Shown: positions 1 to 11,160, counted from the first letter of the stretch. The stretch is 64,000 nt of DNA from Ceratothoa steindachneri (GCA_963969495.1 OZ018337.1:81860148-81924147), one strand, 5' to 3'. Numbers and translations: made by a program. Notes: generated from the letters alone by a model not told the origin.

Positions 1-515
1 TGCGGAATTATTAACCCTAGTTTCTGATAAAGATAAATTAAACACCTTTTTGGATGTTAATAATTTAGTGCAAATTAAAAGTGAATGCGACATTTGTGGC
101 CAAGTATTAGATGTGAACCCTAACTTCGAATTTAGATGATCGAAAATAAAACGTGATTCAAGTCAGCTAGATTTTGAATAGGGCGCAGACGCGCAAAATA
201 AAAAGGCTTTCCTCTTCCTTATTTCGGAATTATAACCACTGCGTTTAAGTACGGGAAACAAAGTGTTTCGTTTGGTTATTTTCGGGCAATTCGGTAAATA
301 AAATGGCCTACGTAAACAGCCTTTTCGGAGGGTTCAATTTCGAGATTTAAAAAAAAAAAATGGCGGCAGCTAGCATTCGAAAAAAACTCAAACACGCATG
401 AATATTCAAACACGGGCGAAATATAACGCGCAGGAAGATTCAAACACGGGTGAACGATAATATTTGCACCCAAAAAATTTGTTCAGGCCAAGACGACAAT
501 CTACATGTTTACCTT
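1..515 (+). repeat. Left arm of a long inverted repeat
   Basis: This arm runs off the left window edge. It is the reverse complement of about 1900-2603, with recognisable identity along its length: the segments around 181-350, 380-460 and 490-515 all have inverted counterparts. Relative to the right arm it lacks about 230 bp, the counterpart of roughly 2270-2450. It carries the tail of a small reading frame at 2-139. Mismatches and indels are frequent, so this is an old duplication or two diverged insertions in opposite orientation. The true end and any target-site duplication lie outside the window. Confidence 0.8.
2..139 (+). pseudogene. Partial ORF with Cys-x2-Cys motif, in the left arm
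   Basis: The reading frame is open from the window edge to a TGA at 137-139. It contains a leucine-rich helix (LLTLVSDKDKLNTFL) followed by a CDICG knuckle, so the motif is C-x2-C. The right arm encodes the same protein on the opposite strand (start at 2647), which shows the frame was once a real protein and not chance. The start codon lies outside the window. The arrangement (short helix, then a Cys pair near the N terminus) resembles the zinc-ribbon N terminus of ISXO2/Merlin-type transposases, but there is no match to their catalytic domain here, so that assignment is a guess. Confidence 0.45.
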
Positions 516-742
516 TTGCTTAATGGAATGAAAGAACTTTGCTTATAATGATAAAAAGCAAGATAACATTCATGACATTGTGGGGAAGCGGTGTGTGTGT
601 GTGTCTGTAGGGCCATTCTCTCCCCCCCTTTTTACATATATCTTTCCCTACCCTTGTGTGAGTGTGTGAGCATAATTTGCCTTCCGATTTTTTATATTAT
701 GAATACGAATAATAACTGATTGTATTCTCTTTTCAGAGATAT

Positions 743-1516
743 GGTGACACTTCAGATTCGGGGCCACGGTAGATGGCGCTGTTAGTCGGCTACAATTTTG
801 GGCTACAGCATATCTCTTATGACGTCAGACACAATATCGGCGTAATATTTTTTGGTATATGAGTATATACTGGGGGGCTGCGCCCCCCAGCCTCCCCCAA
901 TTGATTGAAACTCAGGATCATCGTAAAGTGGTCTTCCTGCAGTGATATCTCCCCCACGAGCAGTCCCCTTGAATTTACTGGGGGGGTTTTTCTCCCCAAC
1001 AGCTTTTTACTGGCAGAAAAACCTAACCTAATAAAAAACAATTCTTACTTTTATAGGTTTCTTGATTAGTTTATGCGCCTCTAGATAATCTAAAAGTTTT
1101 TCGCGATCATACCACGTGAAGCCGAATTCGAATAACAAAGAACCACTTGGAGAGCAAGAAAACACAATAACGAAAGAAAAACATTTGCAAAACAAGTCCT
1201 ATTTATAAACTACGATGTTGCCAGTAAGAAGCTGTTATCGTTCGCAGTAAATAAAAAACACAAAAATAAAACAAAAAACAATAAAAGGCATCAAGAAACC
1301 TAACCTAACTTAGAAAAAAAATATGAACGAGCAGAACGCAGATATTTAGTAAATAATAGACTAAAAGTTACAAATCCCCAAAACAACAAAAAAATATAAC
1401 GCAGTGATTGTCACATCTGACGCTACCGTCTGACGTCATAAGAGATATGCTGTAGCCTAAAATTGTAGCCGATTAACAACGCCATCTACCGTGCGCCTCG
1501 AATCTGAAGTATTGCC
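743..1516. mobile_element. 774-bp long-TIR DNA element with 8-bp TSD
   Basis: The first 87 bp (743-829) and the last 87 bp (1430-1516) are near-perfect inverted repeats; they begin GGTGACACTTCAG on one side and GGCAATACTTCAG on the other. The element is flanked on both sides by the same octamer AGAGATAT (735-742 and 1517-1524), a clean target-site duplication. Each TIR contains a perfect TGACGTCA. The interior has no coding capacity and includes a GC-rich palindrome copy (864-979). Long TIRs with 8-bp duplication fit Mutator-like or Merlin-like non-autonomous elements; hAT is less likely because the ends are not CAGNG. The superfamily is unresolved. Confidence 0.75.
864..979 (+). repeat. GC-rich palindrome-headed repeat, copy 1
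   Basis: This is a roughly 116-bp unit that starts TATATACTGGGGGG and contains a near-perfect palindrome at 870-890 (CTGGGGGG, CTGCG, CCCCCCAG). The same unit recurs in direct orientation at 3014-3128, with shared blocks such as CTCAGGATCATCGTA and GTCCCCTT. Copy 1 lies inside the 774-bp TIR element. I know of no function. Confidence 0.7.
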
Positions 1517-1899
1517 AGAGATATATTTTGTTTAGACTATATCAATATTTATATAGTTTAATAAAGTTAGGAGTCTCCTAAAATTTATTTGTTTAGCGCA
1601 TTAGGATATTACCCTAGCATTGCTTCCTGTGTCTTCAAAGAGTGAAGCTTTAGTGGACTGTGAAAGGAATCCTCGAGGCGAATGCTCCGCCCAGCCCAGC
1701 CCTGAAACGGAGGGCGTTACCTGCACTGCCTAACCGCATTGGCTGACGAGCCTGTCCCCTTTCTTATTGGACAACTACTACTAATACCACCCCCCACCCC
1801 CAGCGTAAAAGTAAAAGCCCTGTACCCCTTCTCGTTCGGGTGTTTTTTTTAGTTTTTGATTGATTTGTTGTGTGGACCTTGTTTGGGTTGTGTAAAATT

Positions 1900-2603
1900 G
1901 TTTTCGGTAAACATGTAGATTATCGGCCCGGCCTAGGAAAAATTGTTTTGTGTAAATATTATAGTTCACCCGTGTTTGAATCTTCGTTCGCGTTATCGTT
2001 GACCCGTGTTTGAATATTCATGCGCGTTTGATTTTTGTTCGAATGCTAGTTGCCGCCATTTTTGGGGGGAAAATCTCGAAATTAAACCCACCGAAAATGC
2101 TGTTTACGTAGGCCATTTTATTTACCAAATTGCGCGAAAAAAAAAACGAAACACTTTGTTTCCCGTACTTAATTGCATTGGTTATCATTCCGAAATAGCG
2201 GAGAGGGAAGCCTATTTATTTTGCGCGCCTGCGTCGTATTCGAAATCTAGCTGACGCCATCTTTCTTATCCAAAAGTAAAGAACGATAAGCTCTGTTAAC
2301 TTACTTTATTTCGGGGGGTACACTTCAGAAATAGCGATGAGGAAGGCGTGGAATCGTTCTTTAATTCCCGTTTTGGTCAACGGGAAGCGCTTGCAGAAGG
2401 TGGCGGTTGCAAGATAGGCGTCGAATTGAGCGGTTTTTCTCCCGTATTTGGGAATTGAACCTCTCGCATCTCTTAGACGCGTTCAATATTCTGGGGTCAC
2501 CTCTAATTGCCGGCCACAGATTTCGCATCAACTTTTAGTTCGCACTAAATTATGCACTTCCAAAAAGTTGTTTAATTTATCTCTAGCAGAAACTAGGCTT
2601 AAT
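1900..2603 (-). repeat. Right arm of the long inverted repeat
   Basis: This is the inverted counterpart of 1-515. Homology continues to at least 2603, where the left arm leaves the window, so the repeat probably extends further right. It holds an extra block of about 230 bp (about 2270-2450) that is missing from the left arm. Reading frame continuity across that block suggests the left arm suffered a deletion rather than the right arm an insertion. The spacer between the arms (516-1899) contains the 774-bp TIR element. Confidence 0.8.
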
Positions 2604-2647
2604 AATTCCGCAATAGACGACGGACAAACTTGAAAATTCGATTGCAT
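2306..2647 (-). pseudogene. Broken ORF with CEICG knuckle, right arm
   Basis: Reading on the minus strand from ATG at 2645-2647, the frame gives 113 residues interrupted by two in-frame stops, at codons 40 and 55. Residues 12-30 form a helix homologous to the left-arm ORF, followed by CEICG, a C-x2-C pair matching CDICG on the left. Beyond the second stop the frame stays open for 58 residues, rich in Arg, Lys and aromatics (for example KTGIKERFHAFLIAIS). No database family is recognised with confidence. An N-terminal zinc-ribbon segment of a DNA transposase is the most natural reading, because it sits in a repetitive inverted structure. Confidence 0.4.
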
Positions 2648-3013
2648 TTTGAAACTGCGGTGAAGACGTGCGATTGAGAATTTTCAAACTGCGTAAAAGG
2701 GGAATGTTTGACACACAAACTGCTAAAAAACAAGTAGTTCCTTGAAATGATCTAGCTAATTACATTTAATTGTATAAAACAAGGTAATAAAAAGAGTAAA
2801 ATGGGGAAAAATATATTGAAAAATAAAAATGACTCCGAATGGGGATAATAAAAAGCTATTAAGTATGAAAAAAAATTGAAATTAAGCATTTCTGACGTCA
2901 TACCCCCCAAGCCCCACCCCCTATTATAATTTGCAAAACGATTAAAGACGCTGACATGATGTAGTTAAAGCATTCACCTCTGTACACGTCAGAACATTAT
3001 AACAATTAGGATT

Positions 3014-3128
3014 ATATACTGGGGGGCTGTGCCCCCAGACCCCCCAAAATTTAAGGACACTCAGGATCATCGTAGTGTGGTCCCCCCCTTGTGCTTACCC
3101 CAACACGAGCTGTCCCCTTAAATGTACT
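3014..3128 (+). repeat. GC-rich palindrome-headed repeat, copy 2
   Basis: Direct repeat of 864-979, with its palindrome at 3019-3038. It is followed at about 3187-3215 by a GC-rich motif ending GATAATCTACATATTTACC, which also occurs near 490-515 and, inverted, near 1905-1930. This ties the region to the flanking inverted-repeat family. Confidence 0.65.
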
Positions 3129-4536
3129 CCAAAAACGTGAAACATTTTGGAACACGTACGAAAAAACTACGGTTTATCGGACGGGATCGGCCGGGCCGAT
3201 AATCTACATATTTACCTTGTTTTCTGCGCCTGTCATATTTTATTTTGGTTTTCGGTTGGAAGAATTGAAATTTGGATAGAATATTTATTTTGAATGCGAA
3301 CCGGGTTTTTTTTTTGTAAATATAAACGGTAATAAAAACTTTTTTTTTTATTAAAGTAAACGATTGTATATTAAATCGTATCAATTCTTCCTCGGGGATC
3401 TCAAGGTCCATAAATTCCAGATAAGGTTGGAACGCAAGGTTAGTGTTGCTTTCCGCCCGCTAAAACATGTTATTTATCTTCGAAATTGAAATCTAAATTT
3501 GAGGTGCGAGAAAAGAATGAAAGCGTTAATATACATAGGAAACACTATATATATGTAGTTATGTGGAACGAATTCAGAGGCTGAAGTGTATCAATAGAAA
3601 TCGAAGTAGACCATAATACAACACTAAAAACGTTTTCCAGTGCGTCCGATAGAAGAGAAAAGAGGTAAGAAAGGAATGGTAAAAAATGAAGGTTTCCTTT
3701 CACTTTGTTTTTGAATTCAGTGAAATAACAAATCTCGCCGTCACTTTAGGTATTCCGAGGTTTGGCCGAAACAGAACAAAAAATAACTCTTTACAAAACA
3801 GTCCAAACCTAGACAGAAATTAGTGGGCAAATTGGGAATGAATAGTAAACCGAGCATTTAGGCCACAGCAATTAAAGCAATTGCGTGGACCATGGAGAAA
3901 TCTTTTGTAATGTAGCATCTATGGATCGATAAAAATGGAAAGGTAGGGAAAATATAGAAAAAAGGTCATTTAGGGGGGAACTTCTATTTCCATTCAAAGT
4001 AACAAAATGAGAATTTGGGGCTTTTATTAGTAAAACTGTTTTCATTCCCCTCCTTCGTATTAATATATCATAGAGACCTAAGACCTTCAAAAAGGTTTTA
4101 CTACCAACACATAAAAGATTCGGGGGGGGGGGGGAATAAGATGAATGCTAAGAATGGTGAGATAAAAGTTGCTCCCTTTTTCATTGCTCTTATTTAATTT
4201 CATCGTAACATTTCACAATTGATTGCTCATTTGTGGTAAGACGTTGCAAAACCATCGCATGACTCTCTATAACCAGATGAAATTGGATCTGGTACTTACG
4301 GGTGTACTTTGCGCACTGAAATTGCAGCTATGTGGGAGTTATGGACTCATAACTCTCACAAGCGCTTTTGTGTTGAATGGGAAGCATCGAGCGACACTCA
4401 AGCCCGAATTAATTGTTCTTCTTTAGGATAATCAGTTTCTACAGTTCGCCTGTGTAGTGGAAAATACAATACAGAACTTCTACCCTACCTTCCATATAAT
4501 CAAGATAATAAAAGCTTTGACAAGAATATCATCAAT
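3129..4536. other. Unassigned AT-rich interval
   Basis: Only short open frames occur here, none recognisable. A 13-base guanine run lies near 4122-4134. A CATCRTATATAT-type simple tract is absent; the interval otherwise looks like ordinary non-coding DNA. Confidence 0.4.
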
Positions 4537-4560
4537 ATAATTGTAGAGGTATAATAGGAA

Positions 4561-4572
4561 ATTATATATATA

Positions 4573-4622
<50 letters not shown>
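4561..4622. repeat. (AT)n microsatellite
   Basis: About 60 bp of nearly uninterrupted AT dinucleotides inside the U3 of solo LTR C. Confidence 0.95.
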
Positions 4623-4627
<5 letters not shown>

Positions 4628-4966
4628 CGATTCTAACGGAAAAAATAACTAAAGACATCTGGGTTTAGCTTTGCCCCTTCGAGGTTCTCTGGTAACATAG
4701 GAGAACGGGCAAAATGGTAATTGATACGAGACTTATTCCTGACCTCAGCTCAAAAGGCAGGCATTTCGAGGGTGTACTTATAAACAACTCAGTCAAAATT
4801 GCAAACTGCCGATCTCGTATTACCCCCGCTCCGAGCCACAAGATCTCGTAGTACCCCCTCTCCGAGCCACCAGACGCAAAAGGGCCGCAGACCAACCCGA
4901 GGGCACACCTTGCGAGGCTTCCCCTCCCATTCACCTCTGTACCCACCTCAGTGGGAGTAAGTTGGG

Positions 4967-4973
4967 TATATAA
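4967..4973 (+). promoter_or_regulatory. TATA box of LTR C
   Basis: TATATAA follows a GC-rich tract in the first third of the LTR, where an LTR promoter is expected. Transcription would start about 25-30 bp downstream and run rightwards. Activity is not shown by sequence alone. Confidence 0.45.
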
Positions 4974-6031
4974 CCGGAGGACCCGTGTAAACGTGGGTTT
5001 TGTTCGTTCCCACTGAAGAGACAAGAAAGTCACCGGTTGACAGAAGATTTTTCGAGTTCGACAAGAAGACTCAAAAATCATCGGTACAAAGTTATTGCAA
5101 GATAAGGAGAATTTGCAGTCCTTGTACAATGCCAAATTGTACCAAGGATGCTCGGCGCCGCTCGAGCCCCAAGATTAGTGAGTATCAACCTACACAGATT
5201 GAGGAATCCAAATCTTATTCTATCTGAGTTTGACAACTCCAAACTAGATAGATTTCTCATCCAAAATCGAAATTATATAAGCGAGACCCAAATCGCTAGA
5301 AAAGAATATAAACATATCTCAAGATTAGAAACCTTTTCAAGGTCATAAACGTACGAGAACCAACCCTCCTCATCGGCGTCTTTGTTTTGATTCTCTTACG
5401 CCAACTCAAAATTTCGTGTGACGTCACTTATCCCCCTTAGGCCAGAGTAGCGCCATCTTGGAGAGCAAACTGCAACTTACTTGAGCTACGCATCTCAGGA
5501 ACAAAACCCCCCGAAGATATTCTAACTTGAAACTGGTATTAATACCCATTACCGTATGTAAGTAAAAAATAATTCTGTTATTTATGTCCCCGTGCATAAA
5601 AATTAGTTTAGCGGATGTCTGGCCAAAGTCAACGCTACTAACTTAAAAATTGTTCCCCCGTAAAATTTTATCTCTACTCGAGCCTCGACAGCTATCCCTG
5701 TAATCCCATTTTCTTTTTATACGCCTGTTAGATCTGTGTGTTTTAATGTTAATTAGTGAGTAGGGTTATGTTTATTAAAGTCTCTTTTTCTTTAGTAAAT
5801 GCACTGTTTTAATTATTGCCAAACGAGTTGAAGTAGCAATATTTTATAAGGTCAAGAAAGAAACCCAGTTTATTCATTCACTAGAATAAAAATTAAGTTT
5901 AGCACTCTTAGAGCCCGATCCTTAAGCGATCACCGAGGCACGAACTTAGGCCTCAATTTAAAGTTATTTGGTTTATTAAAAGTTAATAAAACAAATAAAT
6001 ATATATTAGCTCGGCATTCTACGACAATAAT

Positions 6032-7477
6032 AATTTCCTGTTAAATAGAACGCTTCCCTCTACAAATTTTTGCTAAAAATAATGTTTGTTATTTGGTAAT
6101 GAAATCTAAGGAGTTTTGTGCACAAATTCCTTCGAAACACTTTTATCTCCCTTATAGATAACTTCGCACCTTATGGAACTATTTTGCTGCTTAATTTTTT
6201 TTCCTCCACTTCTTATTTACGCTTTCCGCAGGTTAATTTCTAAGGACAATATAAATAGATTTCCGTTACGCGAATAATATCTTTTAGTAGAACCCGGATT
6301 AAAGTTAGCAGGGAAATATTTTATTTTTAATGGAAGTAACGAGGTATAGTTTATCTGATTTGTTGCTTTTCCTATGTGTATTATTAACCCTGAGTTTAAA
6401 ATATTTCTTAGTTTCTACATATTTAATCAATATTTCAGAATAATTGCATTTCGTGACTCTTTCGAAAAATTGCCTCCCAATATTTCTATGTAAATTTAAT
6501 CATTCTCTGAAAACAATTTGTATTTTACTCTTTCTACTTTTGAAAAACGCAACAAATTATTCAATAAAATACGAATGAGAGATTATGAATTAGGAACACA
6601 ACTCTCTCTAATCTGCAGCCTACTAGGACCTGGGTTCACTAGTTAGGCTATCACCACTCTGGTTAACAAGATCCTAAATGCTTCTCAGGGACAAGGTTTG
6701 TTATACATTTCGGGTATTAGGCATGCCCGGTTCTAGTTAATGGCCTAATCAGGCCAGCATAGCTGTTATTTGTTTGCACAGTAAGTGAAGATTTGTTATT
6801 CACCCAAAATGCTTCTTACCTATTTTAACTATTGGTTACATTCTTATCAAAGCAGTAAAATGAGAAAAGATTGTAGAAAAGGAAGTAGATATATAATTGA
6901 TTAATAATTTTTCATAGGTTTTATTTTCTATTTTACAAAGCGGAACGATCATTTTCGACGAAATAAATTAATGCAAAATTCACTTAGTTCTATCATTTGG
7001 CATCATCTTTATTATTCCTATTTTGAGAGATATACTTCATCTTCAAGTAGTTTATTTTATTTCGAATTAAAGCTTAATTTAATAAGTGTATTTAATCAAT
7101 TGACAAACTGAGAAAATATCCAACATTTAAAAAATATGAGTGCGTTCAAAGTCACACCTCTCTTTCATGTACGCTTTCATCTCTTATAACCAAAAAGGGT
7201 AATATATCCTCTCCCATATTAGCAAGATTCTAGCGGCTTTGATTGCATCTCTGCATTGTTGCAACAGTTTTTTGAAATATTTCAGCGTGTTGCACACGTC
7301 ACCTAAAGTTTCGCTGCAACAAACAAGATAGTAATTCATTAAAGGGCTTTTTTTTTAGTTTCTAGCAATATTTATGGAATCAGCTGCATTTGCTAAATTG
7401 GTCTATCCTTCATCTATGTTGAGAATGCATAAAATGGTTCAGAGATCACAATAAATTGATAATCGACCTTTAGAATT
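6032..7477. other. Unassigned AT-rich interval
   Basis: No gene is seen. A moderately GC-richer patch at about 6610-6790 contains short inverted repeats (for example GGCCTAATCAGGCC) but no recognisable coding or tRNA signal. Confidence 0.4.
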
Positions 7478-7977
7478 TTGTGCTATTTTATGACGAATCA
7501 TCCTAAATGCTTATTTTGGGTTCATAGAAAATTTCACAATGAACTAAGCTCAAAGAAGCCTTTGATCCAGATTTTCTTAATACACTATCTGTGTGAAGAA
7601 TCGAGATGGTTCCGTGATGCTTTTGGCAGCAATATCATAGAATTCTACTGGATCCCTCATAACACCGAAGCGGAAGGTTACTTGTTATGTCTATTTCTTA
7701 ATTAGGATTACCAAATTCACCGAAAAGAACCAGCATTCGATGAGAATGGTACCGTCATCTTGCAATATGATAATGCGCTAATTCATACAACTAAATTTGT
7801 TATAAATCTGCGCGCAGAAGATGGCTGTGACTTGAAACACATGATTTCCCCCTCACTCACCAGAACTTAAAATAATCAATCTTCTGCTGTGTTCTGACAG
7901 ATGAAGTAAGAAACCTGTTTCTACACTATCAAATCTAAAAGACCTAGAGTAAGTTTTTTTTTAGAAATGGATTAATA
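7478..7977 (+). pseudogene. Tc1-like transposase relic, 5' part (interrupted by gypsy element)
   Basis: Degenerate Tc1/mariner transposase on the plus strand, broken by stops and frameshifts. The recognisable blocks appear in the expected order. The first is VILQYDNALIHT around 7750-7790, matching the second catalytic-Asp block (QDNAPxHTA). After a frameshift comes FPPHSPELKIINLLL near 7847-7890, matching the P-x-SPDLNxIENLW block. Last is SNLKDLE near 7927-7950. The family normally encodes about 340 residues that cut and paste the element at TA sites. Coding stops at the gypsy insertion, and its C-terminal tail is found on the far side at 15673-15749. Confidence 0.7.
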
Positions 7978-7982
7978 CTAAC
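7978..7982. repeat. Target-site duplication of the gypsy element, left
   Basis: CTAAC immediately precedes the LTR; an identical CTAAC follows the other LTR at 15668-15672. Confidence 0.9.
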
Positions 7983-9356
7983 TGTCGTAGAATGACCCTT
8001 GGTTTTGATATCTCTAATCTTTGACACCCTTTTAGTAGCGGTATGCTTTAAGGGGCGTGAGTTACTTCTATGATGAAGTAGGCTTTGTTCTAAGAGTGCT
8101 ATTTTAGTGGTTTAGTCCTTAAGGAAGAGCTATTTTTAAACACATAAGGATAAGAGGAAACACCAGAATCTACCAAAAATAAACATGTATTTTAAATTAA
8201 ATATTACAAACCAACAGTAAAAGCATTTCTATATTTGGCCTCAAAGATTTTTCAATGACAAAACATAAACAAGTAGGCTTCCAATAAACATACCAATTGC
8301 CAATTAGTATTTTTATCACGACCCTATTTGTTTAGCATAAAACATTAAATTAACGTACTGTCATCTACAAACACATATGACCTAGGTTCAAGAATAAGGG
8401 TTTCTACTCTCCTTTAAAACGTGGGACGTACTAAACTTCTACTATTGCAATAGAGATATAAATGTTAGTGTTAACTTACAGGTAGGTATTAGGGATTGCC
8501 GGATGTCGCTAGAGGACTTATCTCTCGCTTTGAAGTGGTGTGGCCGCTGGTTGAAATTTTCGAAGAGGGATTGCTTGAGATGTGAGAATCACTCGAGTGT
8601 GAGCGGCTTTGCTTTTCTTCAGTCGGACTTCTTTGCAGACGGAAAAGGCTTCTTCGGTATGGCACCGATATAAAACTTGACTATTTAGGTTAATGCGACC
8701 CTGAAAGGGGGGGATCGATTTTCTCAATCTGATCCTATCGTTTCTCACGGAAATAGTCTGTTATGTCTGAAGGATCGATCTTTACGAACTAATCTTTCTT
8801 CTGGCGAATCGACTTCTAATAATCTTCTTGTCTGGCCGATGGATCGATCTTCACGACCTAATCCTACTCTGGCGTATCGACATCAGATAATGTTCTTCTC
8901 TTTCTTTGCGGGGCTTATTTATAGGCGGATTGCCGCCCCATCTAAAGGGGAAAGTGAGCAGGCCACAGATGCAAAAGGGGGGGGGAGCGAATGGTGAGTT
9001 AGCATCTGGGGAGAGCTAGAATTCCTGAGGTGGCACTGGGGTGCCCAAGTCAGCTCGCAAATTATAGGCTCGCAACCGCACCGCTACTTGGCGTGCCTTC
9101 TGACTCGCACCGTTTTTTTTTCCCTAACCATGGGTTTATGGGTCTCGTAGGTAATTCGATCGTTAGAGCGTCGTTTAAGGACCTTAGGTGGTCGCCTTCA
9201 AACATATGTTAGCTCCAAACTGCCCACAGCGGCGAGAAGATCACACATGGTAAGCATTTTCGCCAGCTATCTTTCCCACGCTTCTCCTCATGAAGGGAGG
9301 GGGGCTTGAATGTACCTATACTCCTCCAGGATGCTTAATGTAGCCATTTCTACACA
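7983..9356 (-). repeat. 3' LTR of the family A element (1374 bp)
   Basis: Canonical TG...CA ends; on the minus strand it starts TGTGTAGAAATGG and ends ATTCTACGACA. A TATAAATA box lies on the minus strand at 8916-8923, dividing about 430 bp of U3 from a long R-U5. It shows high identity to 14296-15667 and to the solo copy at 60948-62401. Confidence 0.92.
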
Positions 9357-9371
9357 TTTACCTCCATTCTT
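9357..9371 (-). other. Polypurine tract candidate
   Basis: On the minus strand the 15 bases abutting the 3' LTR read AAGAATGGAGGTAAA, 13 purines of 15. This is the expected position for the plus-strand primer of reverse transcription. Confidence 0.55.
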
Positions 9372-9629
9372 AAGAAAATAACGGGAAGGGGGGGGGGGGT
9401 TCCAATCCGACGCTTACAATAATATACATGGGTAACTTACGGAACATTATATTATACAATAAATTCTAGTTCACTCGGGAATGCCTCGATAACATTTCAC
9501 CTGACCTTACATTAATTCCTATATTACTGTGCCAACTTAGGATTTTCTTACCTACCACTTTCTCCTACTTACTTAAAATTCTACTGATTTACACTTAACT
9601 TTTCTATAATACAATAGTTGGGCTGCTCC
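9372..9629 (-). other. 3' untranslated part of the family A element
   Basis: Non-coding stretch between the end of RNase H and the polypurine tract. It includes a G-rich run near 9387-9402. Confidence 0.6.
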
Positions 9630-11160
9630 TTAATCGTCGACAGGGTTCCGACTTAACGAGTCGGCCATACAATTGTTGGACCCTTTTATATAGTGAATGG
9701 AGTACTGGTACTCCATCAAGAGTAAACTCCATCTCAGGAGTCTTCCATTCTTACACTTATTTTTACCTAAGTATGACAACGGTTTATGGTCGCATTCCAA
9801 CTTAAACTCGCGCCCTATTAGATAATATTTGAATTTACCTATGGACCATATTATGGCCAAAGCTTCGATTTCGATAATAGCGTTGGCTTTTTCTCTACTC
9901 AACAGTTTCCTACTGACATAAGCTATGGGATAGGCTGTTTCGTCATCTTCGTATTGAAGGCAATACTCCGCCTAACCCGTCCCGACTAGCGTCCGTGCGA
10001 AGGCCGAAGATCTTGTTGGGATTTGGTAAGCGAAGAATGGGCGCATTTACGAGTTTTCCTTTTAGAACCTCCAACTGAGTTATTGCATGGGGGTTCCACG
10101 TGACAGGGTCTGACGCTGTCTTTTTTAACAAATCATTCAGTGGGGCCGCAATGGAAGCGAAGTGTGGTACAAAACGCCTATAGAACGAGGCCGCTCCCAT
10201 TATCGATCGGAGTTGTTTCTTTGTTTTCGGCCGGGGCATCTTGACTATGGCGTCTACTTTTTCTTGCTGGGTAGACAAGTGTTTTTGTCCTATTTTGAAT
10301 CCCAGGTAGTCAATGGATTCGTAGGTAAAATAACACTTGGTCGGCCCGGCGGTTAGACCTTGCTCCTTCAATTTCTCCAGCAATGAGCGTAAGGCGTGTA
10401 AGTGTGACTCCCATGTACGGGTAGCTACGTACACGTTGTCGAAGTAAAACGACATGTCACTTAGTCCAGCGATAATTCGCCTCATCATCCTATTATAATT
10501 GCTACCGGCTGTAAGTAGTCCGAAGGGTAGCCTGGTAAACTGTAACAGACCTCTCTCGGTTGCAAAAGCCGTCAGTTTTGGGGACTCCTTAGCGAGAGGT
10601 ATTTGATAGTACGCTTTACACAAATCCAATTCGGTGATGAATTTAGCGTCTTCAAATAAATGGAGATTTTGATCTATTAGTGGGATGGGCTCGGCGTCGA
10701 AAACGATCACTGAATTCAATTTTCGGAAGTCCACGCACATCCGAAATGATTGATCATGTTTCTTAACCATTACTATGGGGGAGCAATAATCGGACTCCGA
10801 TGGCTCTAAAATTCCCAATTTTAGTAAATTCCGGACTTCATTATTGAAGTCTTCTCGTAGGTGGATTGGTAAAGGATATGGTTTGCTCCGAACCACTGAA
10901 TTAGTTTTTAGTTTTATTTCATGGATAAAATCCTTGGTACATCCACGGTTTTCAGAAATGACTTCTGGGAATTCCATGAGCAAGTTCAACATTTCCGCTT
11001 TTTGTTGAATTTCTAAGTGGGGATTTATCTTTAAATTCACCCGAGGTTCTTCCGGGGTAGGTGAGAGCGAGGGAAGTTCGTATTCCTCGTCTTGTTCCAC
11101 ACACACGGTGTGTATGACTTGCAGGGGCGTACCCGGGTAAACGGCATCCATCGGTTCTTC
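9630..11160 (-). pseudogene. Reverse transcriptase-RNase H of the family A element
   Basis: RT converts the element RNA to DNA and RNase H removes the RNA. On the minus strand the RT has the usual gypsy blocks in order: KPYPLPIHLRE, SPIVMVKK, FRMCVDFRKLN, ELDLCKAYYQIPLA (first catalytic Asp), FTRLPFGL, then YFDN at 10435-10446 where the family has YxDD, and DYLGFKIG. The second metal-binding Asp of that box has become Asn (codon 10435-10437). RNase H follows with RTDASRDGLGGVL, IEIEALAII, LECDHKPL and MADSLSRNP, and ends at 9630. A one-base frameshift near 9955-9965 separates RT from RNase H. No integrase lies downstream: RNase H is the last domain before the 3' LTR. Confidence 0.9.

Larger units (their letters stand above)
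4542..6026 (+). mobile_element. Solo LTR, family C (1485 bp)
   Basis: It begins TGTAGAGG and ends ATTCTACGACA, and is flanked by a perfect 5-bp duplication ATAAT (4537-4541 and 6027-6031). That makes it a solo LTR left by LTR-LTR recombination. The first part carries an (AT)n tract (about 4561-4622). A GC-rich promoter-like zone follows, with a TATATAA box at 4967-4973, and a perfect TGACGTCA at 5419-5426. The 3' half is AT-rich, like the U5 of families A and D. The terminal 11 bases match the LTR ends of families A and B, placing it in the same lineage. Confidence 0.85.

Noticed and set aside
1020..1308. AACCTAACCTAA at 1020-1031 and 1297-1308, resembling the arthropod telomere repeat TTAGG
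   Set aside because: Only about two repeats each, inside a transposon-like element; no array, so not telomeric.
2449..2462. tRNA B-box-like GGTTCAATTCCC (minus strand)
   Set aside because: No A box at the right distance and no cloverleaf; it lies within a reading frame of the inverted-repeat arm.
4665..5135. 156-codon minus-strand frame
   Set aside because: Lies antisense across the GC-rich promoter part of solo LTR C; GC-rich DNA yields long chance frames and no motif is seen.
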